A DNA stretch of 64,000 nt from Desarmillaria ectypa (Eukaryota > Basidiomycota > Agaricomycetes > Agaricales > Physalacriaceae): contig JAUDYN010000006.1 of assembly GCA_030407005.1 (NCBI GenBank), positions 868,001 through 932,000 of the forward strand, in the 5' to 3' direction. The notes beneath the pieces were generated by a model, which searched no databases, was not told the DNA's origin, and saw only the letters and a program-made list of their open reading frames with translations. Positions 33,520 to 44,746 of the stretch are shown here, in pieces (position 1 is the stretch's first letter; each line of letters begins with the position of its first letter). The translations under genes and the position numbers were made by a program.

Positions 33520-36325
33520 ATGTCAGCTCACGTCCATCCTATGCAGGCATACAACAGGATGCCGGCACCACCACTCGCAGGACCGTCCAAGCGCTATCCT
33601 CTAAACGTCGTCAACAACTACGTTACAAGGCCACCAGCTTCGCCACCGAAACCCGCCGAGAAACAGAAGCAGCCAGCGTCACCTCCTTTGCCTCGCCAGA
33701 ATAGTAAAACTGCGCCGCCATCACCGCCAAAGGTCATTTCCGACAGTAAGAACAATAGAGTATACCACCGATTGGACTTTTTGGGAGAGGTGAGGTGGCC
33801 AGTTCTCGCGGTATTCTTGCTAATGCATGGGCATTTTATAGGGAGGATTCGCTCGGGTATACGAAGTGAGAGATGTTCGAGGATCCAAATGGGCATGTAA
33901 GGTGGTCACCAAGAGCTCTCTCAAGACCAAGAAAGCGAAAACCAAGGTTCACAATCTCGTTCGCTCTGCTACCATTTCGTTGAATGAATTTGCATAGCTA
34001 TACGCCGAAATCAAGATCCACAGGTCCCTCGAACATCCGAACATCGTCGGTTTTATGGACTGCTTTGAAGATGACGAAAACGTCTACATGACCCTCGAAC
34101 TCTGCCTGGGAGGGTCCCTCATGGATCTCCTACGCAGGCGAAGGCGTTTCACCGAGCCCGAAACCAGGTTCTTTATGGTCCAGATCCTCGGCGCCTGCCA
34201 TTACATGCACACCCATCAGGTCATCCACCGTGACCTCAAACTCGGCAACATATTCCTAGATGCCAATATGAACATCAAAGTGGGAGACTTTGGTCTTGCC
34301 GCCCTCATCGAGAACGAAGGTGAACGTAAGAAGACGATATGTGGAACGCCAAACTATATTGCACCAGAAGTCCTGTTCGACACAGCGAATGGTCATAGCT
34401 TCGAAGTCGATACATGGTCTACAGGTGTCATCCTGTACACCCTTGTGGTAGGACGTCCCCCTTTCCAGACAAAGGAAGTGAAAGGAATTTACAAGTGTGT
34501 TCCTCGATGATTTTGTTTGCTCCGTTGTTGACGTTCCGTGCCTAGCCGCATCAAAGAAAATGACTACGACTTCCCTCCAGAACGTCCAGTGTCATCCGAG
34601 GCCAAGGAGCTCATCACAAGTATCCTAGCGTCTGACCCACAACTCCGCCCAACTGTCCATGAAATCGTTGCTCACCCCTTCCTGAGCGAAGGTACTTTCC
34701 CGCCTTATATCCCTATCTCTGCGAACGAGAGTGTCCCCACCTTCCAACATATCAACCGTGTGTCAAGCGAAGCCAACTACAGGCGTATCAAGCGCAAGGC
34801 TCTTCTGGACGAGGACCAAGTGACATCCATCGCTCTTCCTAAGTCACAGGTCTCCGCAACGACGTCTGGAGCAATGAAAAGTGTCACTTCGAGCATCGCT
34901 CAGCAGGAAAAAGAGTTCCAGAAAGCCGTTCAGCCTGGTTCCCCCATCTCTGCCCTGTTGAGTTCCGCAAGGCAGCCGCTCTTAATGAGCACAACTACCG
35001 GCAGCGGTGGGGGAACCAAGGAGTCGCCTTTGATGAGAAAGCTGCAAGCAGCCTCAAAACAGGCTTCACCCCTTGGACCCCCCAAAGCACGAGGTGCCGT
35101 TGGTCGTGCGGCTGGCAGAGGTTTGCATGGCATTAGGGAGGAGGACGGTGAGCAACAACACAGGGACAAAGCAAGGAGGAAGGAGGTGGAGGCTATGAAA
35201 GCCCGGATCGTCGCTCAGATGGCTGAGCCCAAGGACGAAGATACTGAGGACGAGAGAGAGAATATGCCACCTGTCAAGAACGAGGCGCGGAAGCGCAAGG
35301 ACGCAGACGTCAGAGATGACAGACTACAACGTAAGTTTCTCTGCTCCCCATATGTTTATTTCGCGAGCTCAACTCGTGTAGGAGACGGAGAAGCAAGACT
35401 GACTGGGCAGGAGCTAAAGAACAGGCTTACCGGCTTTGATGGTGCTGCGCATGTGCTATCGCTTGCGTTTGATGCAAAGGAACGGGGGAAATTATTCCGT
35501 GACCCTAGAGAAGATCCACAGCTTCCTCTTCCCGAGGAACGTGTGTTCATCGTTTCCTGGGTGGATTACTGTAACAAGTACGGCATGGGCTATGCTCTGA
35601 CCGACGGTAGCGTTGGCGTTCATTTCAACGACACAACAAGCCTTATCCTGAGTGCTGACAAACGGTAGGCTTATTCTCCTGCATAGGGATATGGTCTGAT
35701 CGGTTCTGTGGTAGGCACTTCGACTATTTGGCTGCAAGAAAGCAGGGGGTCATGTTCGTGAAGAAGTCGTACACAGTAGATGAGTACCCAGAGGACTTGA
35801 AGAACAAAGTATATCTGCTCAAACACTTCGAGCGGTACATCATGGATCGTCTATATGGGGAATATGAGTACACGTTCGAGGATGTGAACAGGACGAAGGG
35901 CATGGACTGGGTGCAGAAGTACCTAAGGATGAAGCATGTCATTGTCTTCAAGATGAGTCACGATGTATTACAAGTTCGTTTCTTCGCACAGCATGCAATT
36001 ATCCCTGTCACTGATGTCTGTTCGGATGCAGTTCAACTTTTACGACCACTCGAAGATCATCCTATCTTCGCACGGACTATTGGTGACGCATATCGATAAA
36101 CACTATAAGATGACACGCTGGACGTTGAACGAGATCATGACTACGGCATTGAAGGCGGAGACTGGCAATATCGATGAGGCGCAAGCGAAGTTCAACGGAA
36201 AGCTGGTCGATAAGCTGAGGTATTGCCGGGAAGTGCTGGTCAACATCAAGACGGCAAGTGGTGTGGATGAGGGTGTGAAGGAGACCCAGGTGACGAAGAG
36301 GGCATCCAAGACTTCCTTGCGGTGA
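33520..36325 (+). CDS. CDC5: Polo-like kinase (Cdc5/Plo1 type)
   Basis: Mitotic Ser/Thr kinase acting at spindle poles, kinetochores and the septation site. Seven exons (33520-33789, 33842-33946, 33998-34494, 34546-35330, 35382-35664, 35715-35973, 36032-36325) give 830 aa. After a Pro-rich N-terminus the kinase domain shows [36 protein letters not shown] and a T-loop with the activating Thr in [15 protein letters not shown] linker of about 250 residues follows. The Polo-box domain begins with [23 protein letters not shown] (first box); [15 protein letters not shown] leads on to the second box ([24 protein letters not shown]). The intron at 35331-35381 is 51 nt without a stop, so unspliced reading would insert 17 residues. 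An upstream in-frame codon exists at 33487, but the Met at 33520 fits better. Identity secure. Confidence 0.96.
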
Positions 36326-36605
36326 GGGGTAACGTGCCTATGACGATGCTAGGTCGTCGAAGTTGACTCGGAATGGAAGTTGTACTTCTGTTCCTTTACC
36401 ATTTCGACACATAGGTATACGCATATCCTCCGGACAACGACTGTCTACATTTTTCTCATGATAACGCCTCAGATGCATTTGTTTATGTTGTAGCACGCAT
36501 GATATATTTATGGTGAAGGCTTGGAGTAGTTCAAGCCTTCCCAAATCTTGTATATACGTCGAACGCAAAACATAATGAATGTCCTTCGCAGAATTGGTAC
36601 CTAGA

Positions 36606-37862
36606 CTACTGCTTTAACACCGTGCCATGCCTCACAAACCCACTCAGACCACCAGGAAGGATTTGATAGGCAGACCAGTTGTAGAGATCAATGGAATCCG
36701 AGTAGATGTATTTGCCAGAATCGTAGCCATCGGCATATCTGTTCCGTCATAAGGTTACGTCCAAACCACAGATGGCCGGGTACTCACAAGCGATGAGTAC
36801 CGTTCGGAAGAATGGAGATACACCCTCCTTCGGCGTGCCCCCATCCCGCGAAGTCTCCGGTCTGGACAAAGGTATATGGGCCGGTAAGGGATGAGGCAAC
36901 AGCGTGTTCGATATGCTTTTTCCCATTTGTCTCTGCTTTGGCGAACAGATGATATTGGCCGCTGCAAGTTTGTCCTCAGATCAGAGCGCATGGGCAAGAG
37001 AGGAACTAGTCTACTTGAATAAAACTGGGAAACTGTCAATGTATCCCAAACCTGCGTTGGATATACCGGACATGACGACGGGGCCGCTCCATGAGGTGAG
37101 GGTGTTGTCGTTTGCAGTAAATACGTAGGGCAAGAAGGGGCCGTAGCTACCGGTCGAAAGAGAGACAACAATATTCAGTTTTCCCGTCTTAGTGTCTTTA
37201 AAGAATTCCTTGAGAGGAGAAGGTTAGCAGTCACAACATAATTTGGTTTGTGGCATACCATACTGGTGCCCAAGTGTTGACCGGAGTAATCAGTGAGGAA
37301 GCGGTGGGGATCGTGGCGACCAGCTCCCAGGTAAGAAGGTCAGTACTACTCTACAGTACAAATGAGGGTGAGCTATGTTGCAGATCAAACGTCCGATAAT
37401 AAACACCGACCGCAATAGCAAAGTTGGTTCCGGTCCAATTAGTTGTATCTCGATAGATCCAGGTGTCAGGACATAAGGTTCATGCTTTGAGAAACAGCTC
37501 ACAAGCAATGTAGTATTTTCCGCTAGAAGACAGGATCAATTACTGGGATACCCCAACAAGAGCACCAGTACTAACTCTGTGTGAAGAATAATGCTCGGAT
37601 CGCGAATGAGACCGGCAGCCGGAGTATAAGCTGGTCCTTTCAAAAGATTGAAATGGGTGCCATCTTCTGAGGTGTAAACGTAGAGATTGGACTCGGATAC
37701 GCTTGTGAAAGCCGTAAAAACATAAGCGGAGCTGACAGCTCGTTTGAATGCCTCTGGAGAGAGTGCAGGTCCAATGAGCTCTACCGGAGACGAAGCCACG
37801 AAGCCCAAGAACGCCAATCCGAGCAAGGGGAGGAGGATTCCCATCGTAACCATGGTTCGCAT
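36606..37862 (-). CDS. Secreted GH43-like (arabinanase/levansucrase/invertase fold) glycoside hydrolase
   Basis: Predicted secreted five-bladed beta-propeller enzyme of the GH43-like group, acting on plant cell wall arabinan or xylan side chains by inference. Seven exons (37576-37862, 37503-37522, 37411-37448, 37264-37350, 37015-37208, 36788-36961, 36606-36738) give 310 aa, with a signal peptide GILLPLLGLAFLGFVASS. Family-like segments are YVFTAFTSVSESNLYVYTS, GLIRDPSIILHTDGKYYIA, AYTTNWTGTNFAIA, NTWAPEFFKD, IEHAVASSLTGPYTF and ADGYDSGKYIYSDS. The Asp in RDPS, the Glu in APEFF and the Glu in AEGG are candidates for the three propeller carboxylates. Two exons are very short (20 and 38 nt). All joins keep frame. 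Substrate not determinable from sequence. Confidence 0.85.
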
Positions 37863-38580
37863 CTTCTGCTGCCGTCTTGTTTAATAGCAACTCCGGGCCG
37901 GCTTCGATGTCGAGAAGAAATTTTCGTTTTTTTCTTCCACTTGGCATTACTGTGCTTTTCCGGGCCATTGTTATGATTTTTCGGGGTGTATACGCATGAC
38001 AACATTCAGGTGCTCCTAATCGGGCCTTTTATTACTCATTTTGAATTGCCATTGATCCGCGAATGCAGCGAGGGAATTCGCAAGGATATCAGCTGGTTTC
38101 TTTTCGGAGCAGTCGGGTAAACAAATCTATCTTGATTTAGCTTGCATTCGTATTCGCACTAAAGGGACCCTCGAGATTAAACTTTGGGGTCGCAGAGAGA
38201 AGCGGCTCTTGTTGTCGGAACAGCCAGTAACTCCTGAATACAAGAAAATGCAGACATATCAGTATTCTCAGATTCGGCCACAGATCAAGAAAGCTAAACC
38301 AACTGTCATATACATGACTGAATGGACAGCATGATGACTTATTGATGAAAAAAAGTAAACCGATGCAAAGGAAACGCCTGCATTTGGAGGACCCCAAATG
38401 TTGTTTAGGTAGTCAAATGGTCCCGAGTCAGCATGTGAAAAGAACGAAGTCGTCGGCGGCGGCGGTTATTTAAGCTGAGCGCGATCAAGACTAGCTCGGA
38501 CTTTGCCGCCACGAGCCAATCAATTCAAGATGGGTTATTGCTGAACTATGACAAGAACTCCGTCAATAGATATTTCGTCG
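37863..38580. other. Intergenic region
   Basis: Upstream region of the GH43-like gene and downstream flank of the alcohol oxidase relic. No gene seen. Confidence 0.45.
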
Positions 38581-41280
38581 TCAAACGATTGACGCGTATA
38601 ATGAAAAGACTTCAGTTCTGAAGGCCTTAGGGTAGTTATGAAGTCTGAAGTCTAACACCGAAGAAAGCTCGTCCATTTCCGTGTTTATCATAGTACCTAC
38701 ACCTTTTATACCAAGCTCCTCTGCAATAATGATGGCGGCCTTCTCACCGATAATCATTGTGGTATTGTATGTGTTAGCGTTGACATTTGACGAGGTGATG
38801 CTGAGATCTTCATGTGGCATATGAGCAACGACGAGCAAAGGAAGATCCCAAACTTACCTGCCACTTTCAGATTCTGTATTCCATACACATTCAGTCTCGA
38901 ATCGGCCGCTCCCATCTTCTGCCGAGGTTTCATAGCAGATGAACCCAGCTGTCTATATGTCAGCAAACAGATTCCCTGCGCTCTCAAGGATTAAGACTAA
39001 CGGAGTGCCAAGTTATGCTCACTAAATCGATACAATCAATCACAAGCAAGAGCAAAATATGAAAAACAAACGCACCATTCGCTCTGTGATATGCATCGGT
39101 GATCTTGCCATCGTCGGCAGAGTACACGATATCAGGAGCGTCAATGTCTATGGGACCGGAAGCGTCACCAATTATAGCCGAACTTCTTTCCGAGAAAGAG
39201 GGGTGGTCAGGCTTGTGTTCTCCGTGATACGCTCCCATCCGGCGAGCGAGCTCTCTTCCACGTTTGTGCGCCCACCTCAAGGCGAGAACATCGGCATGTC
39301 TGCAAATTACGGTTGTCTGGAGGTCGGCGAACGTGGAAAGAATGGACATACTCTTCAAGGAATCAAGTTTCGAAGTCTACGGGGGAGTACAGGCTGTAGG
39401 AGGTGATGTCGGTGCATCCAGTGGAAACAGGATAGTACGCGGACAATGAATCATATGATGTTATGGCGATGTGGGACATATACTAACGTAAACCATTGTG
39501 AATAGCTTCCCATCTGGCAAATCCGGGGTGCGACCCATGTACCTAGCAATAGGGCCTAGCCATAGAAGAGATTTTTCCGAAGCAGGAACATAGAGCGATT
39601 CCCATCTCTTTTTGAGCTCTGGACCAAGCTCGGCCAGGTCTTTTTCCGTAGGCCTGATCTTAATGTCAGAATCAATGCCGCTGTAAGCACGACGGTCAGC
39701 ATAGACTTCGTTGTGTAATAGGACGACATACTTATGATCCATGTGTCCTCATCCGTCTTGGTTCCATTGGGTGAAGTACGCTATAGCCAAACGTCAGTTT
39801 CTTCACCACAGAAAGTGGTTGTGAGCTACGCACGTTCAATTCACTATCCTTGCCTTCAAACATGGCCTTCATAGAGTCAGAATCATTGCTTGCATTGTAG
39901 GGAGTCAGGACGAGACGATGATCTATGGATGAACCGCTAAATTTTCAATTGGTGGTCAAGCGAATGATCAAAACGTCATAGTTTTCTCCAACACCGGGAA
40001 GGTCGACTACCAGTGGTATATCACTCTTTGCCAAGATATGCTTTGCGCCGATTCCACCTAAACAGATCGATACATATTTCGTGAAACGACGAATTTGCAG
40101 AACCTTTCGAGGATGGCAGGAGAACCAAATGTGCCGGCAGTGAGAACTACCAGATGAGAGGCAAATTTTTTCTTAGCACTTGCGGCCTGATCAATGTCAT
40201 TAACGCCAACAGCACAATTGTTTCTATGTGGACCTGCTTGGTAACGAGAAACACGAAGACAACCTGGTGAATGCACTCAAAAAGAACGCGTTTTACCAGC
40301 TGTCCTGTTAATACTTCGAGGTTGGTGTTGTGCTCCTGATTGTAGATGAAATGGTGAGCAGCATGAGACCGTGCTCTAGCAACAGTGAATGGGTAGACCT
40401 CATCAAAGAAGAGACTCCTTACTTCTGCCATCTCTATACATGTATTATTAGCTCTGTTTCGCACCCAATAGAGGCTTACGGCTTACTCCATATGCATTAC
40501 AAGATGAAAGATCATTGACATCACCTGTAAAGCCGCGCTCCTTATCGTACTTCTTTGCAACAGCAAGGAACTGATCCCCAATATCTGTTTTATGGCCTCC
40601 TCTGGAGACGTGAATGGGACTGAAGTCACCGTCGGTCGAAAGGCCTTCAGAAGTAATAGGCTCATACGTCTCCAGCTGAATAAGTGTGTCAAATTATCCA
40701 AAGACTGACAGAAAAATACTTGAGCTGATCTTGCGCGCTAATGGAATCAAATCCTTGGAATCCCAACCGGGGTTTCCGACTTTCTCCCAATCATCCAAGT
40801 CTGACGCCGAAGCGCGAGCGTGCATCATGATTGAGGTGTCACCTTGAGTTTCTTTCCTACTGAATACAAGGGAGCAAGACAGTTGACGCAAGATCCCTCA
40901 CCAACGCATTTACCGGTCTGCACGGCTGCCTGCCGTCCGTCGAGAGCCTTGTTTTGCCTCGCCAGATAATACATGAATAGGATCGGATGAGCCATGTTGA
41001 CGAAATAACGCCCGGAATGTACGTGCTAATCGAGACCGCGCGTGTGTGCTCCAGCTTCGAAAATGCTGTCAGTGTCATATCATGAGAGAGTAAACGCATG
41101 AACTGACGAGAAATTTGAGTGACGGATCCGCCTCCGCTAGTCGACCTGCAACCACGCATGCTGCGGCTCCGCCAACACGAAGTTAGAGCGAACAAAGGTT
41201 AGAAAGATTTGTCGCTCACCGCTAGCGAAAATGATGTCGTAAGTTTGCGAATTTGAGGTGGTCTTCTTGACGGAGGGAAA
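38581..41280 (-). pseudogene. Alcohol (methanol) oxidase-like GMC oxidoreductase, decayed
   Basis: The relic matches the FAD-dependent alcohol oxidase branch of GMC oxidoreductases along its whole length: AGRLAEADPSLKF, ARASASDLDDWE, HFIYNQEHNTNLEVLTGQL, LTAGTFGSPAILE, PLVVDLPGVGENY, KIRPTEKDLAELGPELKKRW, AMKPRQKMGAADSRLNVYG and TYNTTMIIGEKAA. Several lesions make it non-functional. The exon encoding IFEAGAHTR runs into an in-frame TAG. The intron that should restore the FAD-binding GxGxxG lacks an AG in the right place. The acceptor before MMHARAS reads AA instead of AG. Exons around ARKIS and GVGENY join only out of frame. The usual GGGSSVN segment reads GEGSCVN. The C-terminal frame runs about 20 codons past the usual end. 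Many ancestral introns are still visible, so it decayed in place and was not retroposed. An unusual splice pattern could rescue single joins, but not the TAG. Confidence 0.75.
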
Positions 41281-41767
41281 TAAATGGTGAAGTGGGAATA
41301 ATGGAAACAGTTAAATACCGCTCTACTATTTGTTTGCCCTCAAAATATACCGCTATGTGATCGAACGTAACTAGGAGATATAGCTGACTTGGAGGGGATT
41401 GAAGGGATAAAATACAACCAACCTGCCTCCTTTTAGTGCCTAGAAGCCTTGGTACGCAAGGTCCATGAAACACCAGTAGTTCTCAGGTCTGAACCTGTGG
41501 AAAGCAGCGCTAAGCGGGTGTATCGGAAAGCCTTCCCTATTATGGGCCCTGAAACTACTACACGGAGAGAGGAACACGAACTCATCTCATCTCAGTGACG
41601 TTAAATTCTTCCACTTCGAGGCGTGAGTACAAAGGATGATGCTTAGATTAATAAGTACAAAAGATAAATTGATCTTGAGGAACTGATCAGATCCCGCTTT
41701 TGCGAGGGACATCGAGGAACACGTACAAGATGATCAGTATAACCCGACGGATAAGCGGCTCCTAACA
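41281..41767. other. Intergenic region
   Basis: Lies between the oxidase relic and the 3' end of the receptor-like gene. It contains only remains of the relic's promoter or 5' region as far as I can see. Confidence 0.4.
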
Positions 41768-43167
41768 TCATCTATCTCTATCCTGTGGTAAACGTGCAGT
41801 TGATTCCTCGTCAGTATCTAGACCGAAATCTACCAGTCGAACTGGAAAGCCGTTGTCAGGCTCTGCGTCGGGGATTCCGAGAGGTGTTATTGTGGATACC
41901 ACAAGATCGGGACGGGTTGCCGTATATAAAATAGAATTGAATAGTCCTGATAACGCAAAAAGAACGCTCGCAAAAATTGTGGCTCCCGGAGGAACATTTA
42001 CTCCATCACTAAAAACGAGCCACCTAACGATGGTTATAGGAAAGACGCATGTGGCGTACACCGCGGGATAACTGAGAGACCATCAGACTGCGCATGAAAA
42101 TGAATAGATCAGATCAACCAACAATAGCATAAGGTTTGGATTGCCGCTCGTCTTCATCATCCGCTGCAGTCAAGTCTTGCCGTACACGATTTCGCTGTGT
42201 CATGAAGTGAATACCCTCATCAACTACGATGAACCCCCGCATGACCAGAGCAATCAAGCCATATATTATAACCATAACTGCAAGAGCAATCCATAGCCAG
42301 AGATATTCGAGTGCTATTCGCTCAGCACGATATTCCTCTCGAATCCAGCACCCTATGTATGGAAATGAGCTGAAGCAAAGGATCAAAGAATGAAGTGCAC
42401 AATATCCTGTATGCCCATAGTAGTTCCCCGGATGCATCGCAGAGCTTAAGCCAACGTTCAAGGCGGTGAAGATCCAAATGACGGAGATGATAACAACGGA
42501 CAACCAGGGAGGTGCCCGCCAACGCATGACGAGGACGTTGAACGTATGGATTGCGAGGGCCTACCAGCAGTGTTAGACCACATATCTGGTGAAAATGTAA
42601 ACACGCACAAGGGACCTATACACGATATATTAGTCAACATTCGCGATAGGTGCTTGAGATACCTACGTGAGAGCAACTGTAACATCACCCATCTGCTTCA
42701 GGATACCTTGTGCTGTACATAGGGTGCCCTCAGTGACCGTCTGGAATAGAGCAGTCTGCAAAAGCACGTAGAGATCTAATCATCATCCTCACGGCGTCTA
42801 TGATCCATTGTATATTCAGAAGTCCGCCTATGGGAAAATCAGAAACTGCCGATGAAGGTCACAGGAAAACAGCTATGCACCAAGCGCCTGGATAAGCTCT
42901 GCGCACATAAGGCTTATGAAATAGACCGGGTTGCTCGCATCCCAACGATCAGCATCCATGGAGTGCTTCCTTAGTGCGCGTCGCGCCTGGACACGCTTGA
43001 ATAGTTTGAATCCGACGTAGACAAGCAGAGTTGCGACCGAAAGGGCAAATAGGCTGCGACATGTTCAATGGGTGACAAAAAAACTGAAAGGAAACTCACC
43101 TAGCTGCCTCTACAATGAGAAAGATACCCAGTCGCTCTCCAAAATCGAACTTGATATTTGAGGTCAT
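41768..43167 (-). CDS. Seven-transmembrane receptor-like protein (fungal GPCR-like family)
   Basis: Multi-exon plasma-membrane protein with seven hydrophobic segments in order: LGIFLIVEAASLFALSVATLL; YFISLMCAELIQALG; the helix around LCTAQGILKQMGDVTVAL; WLSVVIISVIWIFTALNVGL; YLWLWIALAVMVIIYGLIAL; YPAVYATCVFPITIVRWLVF; and ATIFASVLFALSGLFNSILY. Helix 7 ends with TATRPDL, as in the large family of Agaricomycete receptor-like proteins related to cAMP/Git3-type receptors. Between helices 4 and 5 are a Cys (GYCALHS) and WIREEYRAERIALEYLWLW. The third cytoplasmic loop is charged (RNRVRQDLTAADDEDERQ). The start codon follows TTGGTTTACGAA and opens with MTSNIKFDFGERLG. Ligand and coupling unknown. 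Exon boundaries near 42.3-42.4 and 42.6-42.9 kb are only approximate. Confidence 0.8.
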
Positions 43168-44746
43168 TTCGTAAACCAAGTTCTTGATGATACCTCTAAG
43201 CCCTTTAACAAAAGAGTCCTGTTGCCGAGACAAAGCTAAGGGCCGTGAAACGTCGCCAAGATATCCCCACATTCATGGGTGAGCGGACGGCGATAAGGGA
43301 GGGCAGTGTCATTCCTTGATTCCCGTAACGCATATCATTGAAAACCCTGAAAACCCTTGAAGAGGCGCATGTCAAGAGCAGGGCCCGACAGCCTCCACAG
43401 CTGTCACATTGGTTGAGGCGAGCTACTCATACGCATCCAAGGCAATGTAAAGGTCCTTCCGGACCCTAGGATGAAGAAAAGGGTACTGATGGTGGTGGTA
43501 AAAGAATGGAATGGTAGCACAGCCCGAGTTTTAGTCGCTTTCATCCCCAGCCAGCAACTTCGCAGCACATTTGATCTCAGGCAACGCAAGTATTGCTGCT
43601 CACCGTTACACAGGCCTTCAGGTCGCTTCATTTGTACCATACTTTTTACGGTAACTACCCTATGTTGCAATTAATATATTCGGCGCGAATTTACGAATGC
43701 GAAATCTCAATCGCGAAGCAAGGCGTGTTCAAAACCACGCGGCAAAGGTGACAACATTGAGAAAAACCATAAATTGATATCCCTTCCATACGGGCCGCAA
43801 ACGACACAAGAAAGTCCAAGCGATCTAGGTGAAAGGCATTCTTCTCCCTTCGCTCAGTTCAAGATCCATCCTTGGAGAGAAAGGGAATGAACCTCAAATA
43901 TCAACGTGCGAGGTGAAAACTTTCGATAAGATTTTTTTGTCCCAGCTGTCCAGTTTATATACACAGTTCAAACTCCGATCCGGAATTTCCCGCAGCTGTA
44001 CAAAAATGGTCTGAGTTCCAAAAAATTTTCTTTACAGTCTTACTCGTTATGCCCTCATATTGCTATAATTTCCTTCGTTGATTTTGTGGCTTGTGGGTGT
44101 TAGACGAGAAGAGCATACACATAGCCCGGAACTGGGCAATCCACTTGTGCTTTTGTCGTGCACTTTCTTTGGTTAATCAGTTCTGGGTACATCCTATCTC
44201 GACTTCGAATTGTTATTACCATTGTACATATTCGGAAGCAATACTATGGAATCTCTGTCTTCCTATGATGCAGATTTTTGGTCTCTATTACCATCTTCTA
44301 ACGCGGAGAGTCACTAGTTGCTGCCTTGCAGGGCAATACTTGGTTTCCTTCAAGACCAAGAGACTGGGCCCGGAAGGAGCGCCTCATGATGGGATTGGAT
44401 TGCTTTGTTGGCTTCCTTGTAAGACGCACCTGTGCCATAGGTAGGCGTTGATAGCTTCCGCCGTCTTGATGTTAATCTATACTACGCTAGTTTGATTTGC
44501 GATTCGTGGCATTTATTCCAGCAACAGAACACCGCCGCTCATCCCTGGGTTTCGTTCAGAAAATTTACTATTTCCTTGACTTGGTGGTCCCGGACCTTGT
44601 TGCTACGAAAGACATTTCCCGTTTTGTCTCTGACGTGGGCCATTGTTCCGGTCCAAGATTCCGAGTCACTGGTAACGAGGACAACTTGAGCCCTTACCAC
44701 CATCTACGCACTACTTACTAGCAATAGCTCTGCACATTCACCCGAT
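43168..44746. other. Intergenic region, about 1.6 kb
   Basis: Divergent upstream regions of the receptor-like gene (minus) and the F-box gene (plus). Short frames only; no repeat or RNA gene recognised. Confidence 0.45.
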
